Below are positions 55,333-64,000 of a stretch of DNA of 64,000 nt, one piece after another. Below the pieces are notes generated by a model. It was given only the letters and a program-made list of their open reading frames with translations, was not told the origin of the DNA and searched no databases. The stretch comes from Streptomyces mutomycini. GTDB taxonomy: Bacteria; Actinomycetota; Actinomycetes; Streptomycetales; Streptomycetaceae. The DNA lies in assembly GCF_001700505.1 (NCBI RefSeq), contig NZ_MAPV01000094.1, positions 62,001-126,000 on the forward strand. The letters are read 5' to 3'. The position numbers and the translations under genes are program-made. Each line of letters starts with the position of its first letter. The stretch's first letter is position 1.

Positions 55333-56807
55333 CTGGCTGCCTCCGCAAGCTCGTGGTGTTCGGCCACGAGGTCCACTCCCTCGGTGCCCACTGCCTTCGC
55401 TTCGACCATACGGCCCGGCACGAGCCCTTCGCGTGCGGTGAAGACGACCTGGCCGTCCGTTTCCGGCGCCTGGTGGGCGGCTCGGCCCACCGCCACGGGC
55501 CCGTCCTCGTCGGACTCCACGGACTCGACCAGGACCTGAAGCGTTTCGCCGACCCGCTCCTCGGCCCGCTGGGAGGTCAGCTCCTCGGCCAGCTGCGAGA
55601 TGTGCGCGAGGCGCTCGGCGATGACGTCGGCGTCCAGCTTGTTCTCGTAACCGACCGCCTCGGTACCCTCCTCGTCGGAGTAGCCGAAGACCCCGATGGC
55701 GTCCAGGCGCGCGCCGGTGAGGAAGCGTTCCAGCTCGGCGAGGTCGGCTTCCGTCTCACCGGGGAACCCCACGATGAAGTTCGACCGCGCACCCGCCTGG
55801 GGCGCCTTCGTCCGAATGGTGTCCAGGAGTTCGAGGAAACGGTCCGTGTCGCCGAACCGCCGCATCGCCCGCAGGACCCCCGGAGCCGAGTGCTGGAAGG
55901 AGAGGTCGAAGTAGGGGGCGACCTTGGGCGTCGAGGTGAGTACGTCGATCAGACCCGGCCGCATCTCGGCGGGCTGCAGATAGCTGACGCGGATCCGCTC
56001 GATCCCGTCGACCTCGGCGAGCTCCGGCAGCAGGGTCTCCAGGAGCCTGATGTCCCCGAGGTCCTTGCCGTACGAGGTGTTGTTCTCGGAGACGAGCATG
56101 ACCTCCTTGACGCCCTGCTCGGCGAGCCAGCGGGTCTCTCCGAGCACGTCGGAGGGGCGCCGCGAGATGAACGAGCCGCGGAAGGACGGGATGGCACAGA
56201 ACGAGCAGCGCCGGTCGCACCCCGAGGCGAGCTTCACCGAGGCGACCGGGCTGGTACCCAGCCTGCGGCGCAGCGGTGCCCGCGGGCCGGAAACGGGCGC
56301 GACACCTTCCGGCAGATCCGCCGGAGCCGGCGCGATCTCCTGGGCGTGCCCCGGCAGCGCGACGGCGGCATCCTGCCGCTCGGCCGGGCTGATCGGCAGC
56401 AGCTTCCGCCGGTCTCGCGGGGTGTGGGAGGCGTGGATGCCACCGTTGAGGATGGTCTGCAGACGGTCGGAGATGTCGGCGTAGTCGTCGAATCCGAGGA
56501 CTCCGTCCGCTTCCGGCAGCGCCTCGGCGAGGTCCTTGCCGTAGCGCTCGGCCATGCAGCCGACCGCTACGACGGCCTGGGTTCTGCCGTGATCCTTCAG
56601 ATCGTTGGCTTCGAGCAGGGCGTCGACGGAGTCCTTCTTGGCGGCCTCGACGAACCCACAGGTGTTGACGACGGCGACATCCGCGTCCGTGGCGTTCTCG
56701 ACGAGCTCCCAGCCGTCCGCTGCCAAGCGGCCTGCAAGCTCCTCCGAGTCCACCTCGTTACGGGCGCAGCCAAGAGTGACAAGGGCGACGGTACGGCGTT
56801 CAGGCAT
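55329..56807 (-). CDS. rimO: ribosomal protein uS12 methylthiotransferase RimO
   Basis: RimO methylthiolates an Asp of ribosomal protein S12 using two iron-sulfur clusters. The 492-residue protein has the N-terminal ligands Cys14, Cys50 and Cys84, and the radical SAM motif Cys197-x3-Cys201-x2-Cys204 in [15 protein letters not shown] domain lies at the C-terminus. There is an insertion of ~70 residues between the two domains (about 120-190), which is common in Streptomyces. ATG 56807 has a weak ribosome binding site. It begins a tightly overlapping unit with pgsA and pncC. Confidence 0.93.
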   Translation of the reverse strand: MPERRTVALVTLGCARNEVDSEELAGRLAADGWELVENATDADVAVVNTCGFVEAAKKDSVDALLEANDLKDHGRTQAVVAVGCMAERYGKDLAEALPEADGVLGFDDYADISDRLQTILNGGIHASHTPRDRRKLLPISPAERQDAAVALPGHAQEIAPAPADLPEGVAPVSGPRAPLRRRLGTSPVASVKLASGCDRRCSFCAIPSFRGSFISRRPSDVLGETRWLAEQGVKEVMLVSENNTSYGKDLGDIRLLETLLPELAEVDGIERIRVSYLQPAEMRPGLIDVLTSTPKVAPYFDLSFQHSAPGVLRAMRRFGDTDRFLELLDTIRTKAPQAGARSNFIVGFPGETEADLAELERFLTGARLDAIGVFGYSDEEGTEAVGYENKLDADVIAERLAHISQLAEELTSQRAEERVGETLQVLVESVESDEDGPVAVGRAAHQAPETDGQVVFTAREGLVPGRMVEAKAVGTEGVDLVAEHHELAEAAR

Positions 56808-56902
56808 GGGCTCAAGACTACTTTGTCCCGGCACCGGGCCCGCCGTGCAGGGCTGACCGCTACGCGGAGTGACGGGGGCGTACTGAGACGGAAGGCGCGC
56901 GG

Positions 56903-56951
56903 GCGCAAAAAGACGGTGAGTGCCAGGCGGGACCGCCGGGCACTCACCGTC
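56903..56951 (-). terminator. intrinsic terminator of the RodZ-like gene
   Basis: GACGGTGAGTGCC (56912-56924) pairs with GGCACTCACCGTC (56939-56951). On the minus strand the stem is followed by TCTTTTTGCG, a T-run that makes this a classical intrinsic terminator, rare in Streptomyces. It lies 21 bp after the RodZ-like stop and upstream of rimO, so rimO should have its own promoter. Confidence 0.85.
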
Positions 56952-56972
56952 GAAGAAGCAGGGGCGGAGAGG

Positions 56973-57773
56973 TCAGCCGACCTCGGGGTCACCCTTGGTG
57001 TACGAAAGCCGTTCGACCTGACCCGACTCGAACTCGTCGTCGACCTTCTTGCCGTTCACGAAGAGATCGATCGCTCCGGCGTTCCCGAGAACCAGATCGA
57101 CCCGCTCCTTGTCCTGGAAGGTCTTGGAGTCACCCGGCTCCAGCAGACCATCGAAGAGCAGCCGCCCGTTGTGGTCCTTGGCCGAGATCCAGCTCCCAGG
57201 CTCGGTGGCGCTGAGCCTGACCGTCACCTTGTCCCGCGGAGCGGCGGCGATGGCACTTTCGGACGGAGCGGGCTTGGGGTCGGCGGGCTTGCTCGCGGTG
57301 GGTTTGGCAGTGGTCTTGTCAGGCGTCGAGCCTTCGGCGACATTCGCCGCGCCCGACCCCTCGGTCTCGCCGCTGAAGAGCGTGAAGCCGACGAAGCCGA
57401 CCACGACGACGATCGCGGCGACCATGGCCGCGGTCCAGTTGGGCCGACGGGGTTCGGAGCGGATCCGTTCCGCTTCGAACAACGGCGCCACGGGCGTGGG
57501 CGCCGGACGGCCGCCCTGCTCGGCGTCGAACTCCGCGATCAGCGGATCGGGGTCGATCCGGACGGCGTGGGCGAGCATACGGATGTGGCCTCGGGCGTAC
57601 ACGTCTCCGCCGCAGCGGGAGAAGTCGTCCTCCTCGATCGCGTGCACGATGGGGATGCGCACCCGGGTGGAGCTGCTGACTTCCTCGACCGTCAGACCTG
57701 AGGCGATACGAGCCTGCTGAAGCGCGCGACCGATCGAAGGCCGGTCGTCTTCGGGGGAGTTGCCGATGGACAC
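56973..57773 (-). CDS. RodZ-like helix-turn-helix/DUF4115 membrane protein
   Basis: This 266-residue protein has an N-terminal XRE helix-turn-helix (SIGRALQQARIASGLTVEEV, residues 13-32), a single transmembrane helix around residues 113-132 (MVAAIVVVVGFVGFTLF), a low-complexity Thr/Lys/Pro spacer and a C-terminal DUF4115 domain facing outside. The layout resembles RodZ, a cell-shape protein that links MreB to the peptidoglycan machinery; Streptomyces grows at hyphal tips, so the role may be different. Start is GTG 57773. It lies downstream of ftsK. Confidence 0.85.
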   Translation of the reverse strand: MSIGNSPEDDRPSIGRALQQARIASGLTVEEVSSSTRVRIPIVHAIEEDDFSRCGGDVYARGHIRMLAHAVRIDPDPLIAEFDAEQGGRPAPTPVAPLFEAERIRSEPRRPNWTAAMVAAIVVVVGFVGFTLFSGETEGSGAANVAEGSTPDKTTAKPTASKPADPKPAPSESAIAAAPRDKVTVRLSATEPGSWISAKDHNGRLLFDGLLEPGDSKTFQDKERVDLVLGNAGAIDLFVNGKKVDDEFESGQVERLSYTKGDPEVG

Positions 57774-57986
57774 GGGGGCGCCTTTCGAGCGTGAGCCACC
57801 TGCTGGATGTTCAGTCTAGGGGTGGTACGAAAGGGTGGGGCAACCGGGAGCGACGACTTTGTACGCCATCGGGTTCGCCGGGCAGCCCCTCGGGCAGGAC
57901 TGAGGACTGAGCGCAAGACGGATCATCCCACTGCTCCTCCCTTCAACTTGACGTACGGCCGGGCGAAACGGTTGCCCGCAAAACTC

Positions 57987-60761
57987 TTACGAAGCGGTTT
58001 CTCCACGGATGACGGCCAGCACACCGTCGAGTTCGTCCGGCTTCACCATGACATCCCGCGCTTTGGAGCCCTCGCTGGGACCCACGATGTTGCGCGATTC
58101 CATCAGGTCCATCAGCCGACCGGCCTTGGCGAAGCCGACCCGCAGCTTGCGCTGGAGCATCGATGTCGAGCCGAACTGGGTGGAGACGACCAGCTCGGCA
58201 GCCTGGCAGAGCAGATCGAGGTCGTCGCCGATGTCCTCGTCGATCTCCTTCTTCTGCTTCGTGCCGGCCACCACGTCCTCGCGGAAGACCGGCGCCATCT
58301 GATCCTTGCAGTGCTGGACGACGGCCGCGACCTCAGCCTCGGTGACGAAGGCCCCCTGCATACGGGTCGGCTTGTTCGCCCCCATGGGAAGGAACAGACC
58401 GTCACCCTTACCGATGAGCTTTTCGGCGCCTGGCTGGTCGAGGATGACCCGGCTGTCGGCGAGCGACGAGGTCGCGAAAGCGAGTCGGGAGGGCACATTG
58501 GCCTTGATCAGACCGGTCACGACATCCACGGAGGGACGCTGGGTGGCGAGCACCAGGTGGATGCCGGCGGCGCGCGCCAGCTGGGTGATCCGGACGATGG
58601 AGTCCTCGACGTCGCGCGGGGCCACCATCATGAGGTCCGCCAGCTCGTCGACGATGACCAGCAGATACGGGTACGCGGAGAGCTCCCGCTCGCTTCCCTC
58701 GGGCGTCTTGGCCTTGCCGGTGCGCACCGCGTGGTTGAAGTCGTCGATGTGCCGGAAGCCGTAGGCCGCGAGGTCGTCGTAGCGGAGATCCATCTCCCGC
58801 ACGACCCATTGGAGCGCCTCGGCGGCCTTCTTCGGGTTGGTGATGATGGGCGTGATGAGGTGCGGAATGCCCTCGTAAGCGGTGAGCTCGACCCGCTTCG
58901 GGTCGACGAGCACCATCCGCACGTCCTCCGGGGTCGCCCGCACCATGACCGAGGTGATCAGACAGTTGATGCAGGAGGACTTGCCGGAACCGGTCGCACC
59001 GGCGACCAGCACGTGGGGCATGTTCGCCAGGTTGGCCATCTCGTAGCCGCCCTCGACGTTCTTGCCGAGTGCGACCAGCATGGGGTGGTCGTCCTCGGCC
59101 GCGTCCGCGAGGCGCAGGACGTCACCGAGGTTGACCATCTCCCGGTCGGAGTTGGGGATTTCGATGCCCACGGCGGACTTGCCCGGGATCGGGGAGATGA
59201 TCCGGACGTCCGGGCTTGCGACGGCGTAGGCGATGTTCTTGGTGAGGGCGGTGATCCGCTCGACCTTGACGGCGGGGCCGAGTTCCACCTCGTACCGGGT
59301 GACGGTCGGGCCACGGGTGAAGCCGGTGACGGACGCGTCGACCTTGAACTCCGTGAAGACGTTGGTCAGTGAGGCGACGACCGCGTCGTTGGCGGCGCTG
59401 CGCGTCTTGCCGGGTCCACCGCGCTCCAGCAGGTCCAGCGAGGGCAGCGAGTACGTGATGTCGCCGGAGAGCTGGAGCTGCTCGGCGCGGGCGGGCAGCG
59501 CCTCGGAGCGCTCGGGGGCGGGCTTCGTCAGATCGGGTACGCCGCCGGAGGACGAGGCGCCCTTCTCCGCGCTCCTGCCACCGGGCGGGGCCTTCTCAGC
59601 CGACCGCGCGCCGGGCACCGGCGTACCGGTCTGCTCCCGCTCCCGGTCCGCGGAGACTCCCTGGGTGAGATCGGCGACGACCGGCGACGGGGGCATGCCG
59701 TTGAGCACCGCCCCGTCGAGCGCGGCTGCCGCGGCGGCCGCGACGTCCACGGCGTCCATGGTGCGGTTCATCGCGGGCTGGGCGGACGACCTGCGAGGCC
59801 TGCGCCGCCTGCCATGCGCCTCGCCCTCGGCCTGCTCCGAGTCGTGGAAGTCCGTCTCCGGGCGCCGTCCTGAGCGCCGGGAGCGCTCGGGCAGTGCGTC
59901 GCGCCACTGCTCGTCGTACCGCTCGTCGTCGCTCACGCCCTCCTCGCCCGGCACGTGCACCGGGTCGACGATGCCGAGCCGCACACCCAGCTGCCGCAGC
60001 CGCCGCGGGATGGCGTTGACCGGGGTGGCGGTGACGACCAGGAGCCCGAAGACCGTCAGCAGCAGAAGCAGCGGAACGGCGAGGACCTCGCCCATCGTGA
60101 AGACGAGTGGCTGGGAGGCAGCCCAGCCGATCAGCCCGCCCGCGTCCTGCATGGCCCCGGTCCCGTCCTCGCGGCCGGGCGAGCCGCAGGCGATGTGGAC
60201 CTGTCCGAGCACACCGATGACGAGGGCGGAGAGTCCGATCACGATACGGCCGTTGGCCTCGGGCTTCTCCGGATAGAGGATCAGCCGCACAGCGACGGCG
60301 CCCAGCAGTACCGGCACCAGCAGATCGAGCCGCCCGAAAGCCCCGGTCACGAGCATCTCGACGAGATCGCCGACCGGGCCCTTCAGGTGCGACCACGTAC
60401 CCGCCGCCACGACCAGTGCGAGACCGAGGAGCAGGAGGGCGAGCCCGTCCTTGCGGTGTGCCGGGTCAAGTCCCTTCGCACCGCGCCCTATGGAGCGGAA
60501 GACCGCCCCCACGCCGTGCGCCGTGCCCAGCCAGAGCCCGCGGACGAGCCTGTACACGCCCCCCGTGGGGGACGGGGCTGGTTTGGGGGCGGGTTTCTTC
60601 GCCGCCGCCTTCCTGGGGGGCGCCTTCCTGGCGGGCGCGGCCTTCTTCGCCGCCGCCTTCTTGACGGGCGCGGCTTTCTTCGCCGGTCCCTGCGTACGGC
60701 CGGCACCCTTCGCGGTGCCCGCCGTGCCCAGGGAACCCTTGCCGGACGTACGTGAGGCCAT
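57987..60761 (-). CDS. ftsK: DNA translocase FtsK/SpoIIIE
   Basis: This 924-residue membrane-anchored DNA pump moves chromosomes through closing septa during sporulation. It starts with a Lys/Ala/Pro repeat region (KKAAPVKKAAAKKAAPARK and similar, residues ~25-65) that probably binds DNA. Four membrane helices follow at about residues 100-255, then a long disordered linker. The motor has Walker A VAGATGSGKSS and Walker B LLVIVDELADLMM, and the C-terminal gamma winged helix (VSTQFGSTSMLQRKL, then ARDVMV). ATG 60761 was preferred; the in-frame GTG at 60797 would add 12 residues. Confidence 0.95.
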   Translation of the reverse strand: MASRTSGKGSLGTAGTAKGAGRTQGPAKKAAPVKKAAAKKAAPARKAPPRKAAAKKPAPKPAPSPTGGVYRLVRGLWLGTAHGVGAVFRSIGRGAKGLDPAHRKDGLALLLLGLALVVAAGTWSHLKGPVGDLVEMLVTGAFGRLDLLVPVLLGAVAVRLILYPEKPEANGRIVIGLSALVIGVLGQVHIACGSPGREDGTGAMQDAGGLIGWAASQPLVFTMGEVLAVPLLLLLTVFGLLVVTATPVNAIPRRLRQLGVRLGIVDPVHVPGEEGVSDDERYDEQWRDALPERSRRSGRRPETDFHDSEQAEGEAHGRRRRPRRSSAQPAMNRTMDAVDVAAAAAAALDGAVLNGMPPSPVVADLTQGVSADREREQTGTPVPGARSAEKAPPGGRSAEKGASSSGGVPDLTKPAPERSEALPARAEQLQLSGDITYSLPSLDLLERGGPGKTRSAANDAVVASLTNVFTEFKVDASVTGFTRGPTVTRYEVELGPAVKVERITALTKNIAYAVASPDVRIISPIPGKSAVGIEIPNSDREMVNLGDVLRLADAAEDDHPMLVALGKNVEGGYEMANLANMPHVLVAGATGSGKSSCINCLITSVMVRATPEDVRMVLVDPKRVELTAYEGIPHLITPIITNPKKAAEALQWVVREMDLRYDDLAAYGFRHIDDFNHAVRTGKAKTPEGSERELSAYPYLLVIVDELADLMMVAPRDVEDSIVRITQLARAAGIHLVLATQRPSVDVVTGLIKANVPSRLAFATSSLADSRVILDQPGAEKLIGKGDGLFLPMGANKPTRMQGAFVTEAEVAAVVQHCKDQMAPVFREDVVAGTKQKKEIDEDIGDDLDLLCQAAELVVSTQFGSTSMLQRKLRVGFAKAGRLMDLMESRNIVGPSEGSKARDVMVKPDELDGVLAVIRGETAS

Positions 60762-60860
60762 GGGACTGAGGTTACCGGTGCGGACGTCGGTGGACACGTG
60801 TGCCTACGGCTTCACCCGTCCGTGTCGCCCTTCCACAGGCACTGAACTGACGCACCCTCA

Positions 60861-60887
60861 GCCCTCGCAGGTCAGCTCTGCGAGGGC
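60861..60887 (-). terminator. hairpin overlapping the osaB stop codon
   Basis: GCCCTCGCAG (60861-60870) and CTGCGAGGGC (60878-60887) form a perfect 10-bp stem. The osaB stop (60872-60874) lies in the loop. It would end the osaB transcript or affect its termination. Confidence 0.55.
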
Positions 60888-61552
60888 AGCGTGGTCGCGG
60901 AACCACTCGTCCCGGGCTCCAGCGCGTCGAGCGCGCGCCGCAATCCGGTGAGCTTGCGCTCGAGATGGGCAGCCGTGGCAACAGCGGCGGCATCCGCGGA
61001 GTCGTCGTCCAACTGCTTGGAGAGAGCCTCCGCCTGCTCCTCGACCGCGGCGAGCCGTGCCGAGAGCTCGGCCAGCAGACCGGCCGGCTCCTTCTCGTCG
61101 GCGCCCTGGTGGGCGCCGCCCTCGAGCTGGAGCCGCAGCAGCGAAGCCTGTTCGCGCAGCTTGCAGTTCTTCATGTACAGCTCGACGAAGACCGAGACCT
61201 TGGCGCGCAGCACCCAGGGGTCGAAGGGCTTCGAGATGTAGTCCACCGCACCCGCCGCATAACCCCGGAAGGTGTGGTGCGGGCCGTGGTTGATGGCGGT
61301 CAGGAAGATGATCGGGATGTCCCGGGTTCTCTCCCGCCGCTTGATGTGTGCAGCCGTCTCGAATCCGTCCATGCCGGGCATCTGTACGTCAAGCAGAATG
61401 ACCGCGAAATCATCCGTGAGCAGCGCCTTGAGCGCTTCCTCCCCTGACGATGCCCGCACCAGTGTCTGATCGAGCGCAGAGAGGATGGCCTCCAGCGCCA
61501 GCAGATTCTCCGGCCGGTCATCGACCAGGAGGATCTTGGCCTTCTGCATCAT
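60872..61552 (-). CDS. osaB: response regulator OsaB
   Basis: This 226-residue protein has a receiver domain (about residues 5-122) with acidic residues Asp11-Asp12, the phospho-acceptor Asp55 in LLDVQMPGMDG and Lys in DYISKPFDP. The remaining ~95 residues form a Glu/Leu/Ala coiled-coil rather than a DNA-binding domain. In S. coelicolor the homologous OsaB is needed for osmoadaptation and aerial growth together with OsaA. ATG 61552 has GGAGGG upstream. It is downstream of the hybrid kinase gene with a 244-bp gap, so it probably has its own promoter. Confidence 0.85.
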   Translation of the reverse strand: MMQKAKILLVDDRPENLLALEAILSALDQTLVRASSGEEALKALLTDDFAVILLDVQMPGMDGFETAAHIKRRERTRDIPIIFLTAINHGPHHTFRGYAAGAVDYISKPFDPWVLRAKVSVFVELYMKNCKLREQASLLRLQLEGGAHQGADEKEPAGLLAELSARLAAVEEQAEALSKQLDDDSADAAAVATAAHLERKLTGLRRALDALEPGTSGSATTLPSQS

Positions 61553-61796
61553 GGCCCGCCCTCCTCGCCCCGGCATCGCACCGGGTGCCGCCCCAGGGGA
61601 CGGCTCCCTTACGCCGTCCGTCCTTGTGCCGGTCATGGTAGCTGCACCCCGCCCGTCACCACACCCTGTCACCGCGATGTCACTGTGCACATAGCGAAAA
61701 CGCGGTCGAAGACCAGAAGGTTCCCCGGAATCCGCTCGCTCACACCCTTCGGGGTACAGCCGGCCGACGGAATCCGGCGCACTCCTCCGCGCACGG

Positions 61797-64000
<2,204 letters not shown>

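Overview
The window is a stretch of actinobacterial chromosome, almost certainly from a Streptomyces. The DNA is very GC-rich with GC-biased third positions, GTG starts are common, and the gene content and order match the conserved core of the Streptomyces chromosome. As I recall it, this corresponds to the S. coelicolor interval running from osaA/osaB-ftsK through recA, gluABCD, miaA-dapF-rshA and hflX to lexA and nrdRJ. I saw no insertion sequence, prophage, CRISPR array, tRNA or rRNA.

Layout. 1-4.3 kb holds the start of a multi-pass membrane protein (cut by the window edge), an ADP-ribosylglycohydrolase, a histidine phosphatase, a YdbC/DUF4937 protein and a TerD-family protein. 4.6-9.6 kb holds the B12-dependent ribonucleotide reductase nrdJ behind its repressor nrdR, divergent from lexA; paired NrdR boxes and a LexA box lie in the shared intergenic region. 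9.7-17.8 kb holds a DinG-type helicase and a four-gene NRPS-independent siderophore operon (aminotransferase, two IucA/IucC synthetases, one acyltransferase). 18.1-31.3 kb holds a secreted trypsin-like lipoprotein, then a long leftward run: miaB, a LigB-like protein, miaA, a membrane protein, dapF, the RelA/SpoT homologue rshA, a small M1 peptidase and hflX. An MT0933-type antitoxin-like gene and a TAXI-type binding protein point the other way.

31.3-37.3 kb is a glutamate-uptake locus: the two-component pair gluK/gluR divergent from the ABC transporter gluABCD, with six 12-bp tandem repeats between them. 37.6-41.2 kb holds an FAD monooxygenase, then a promoter, a 28-residue Cys-rich leader peptide, cysteine dioxygenase and a rhodanese. 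This looks like a cysteine-sensing attenuator controlling cysteine breakdown.

41.5-46.3 kb holds recA-recX with a LexA box inside the recA promoter, an AI-2E family permease, a DUF3046 protein and a toroid-fold protein. 46.5-52.1 kb is the Lhr helicase and Nei2 glycosylase repair pair. 52-64 kb is a leftward block: osaA (partial), osaB, ftsK, a RodZ-like protein, rimO, pgsA, pncC/cinA, clgR, dps, csbD and a small membrane protein.

Common themes are DNA repair and dNTP supply (lexA, recA, recX, dinG-like, lhr, nei2, nrdRJ), tRNA and ribosome modification (miaA, miaB, rimO, hflX), stress control (rshA, clgR, dps, osaAB), and amino-acid or iron acquisition (gluRK-gluABCD, siderophore operon, cysteine locus). 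Gene symbols rest on recognition of protein families and gene order, not on a database search.
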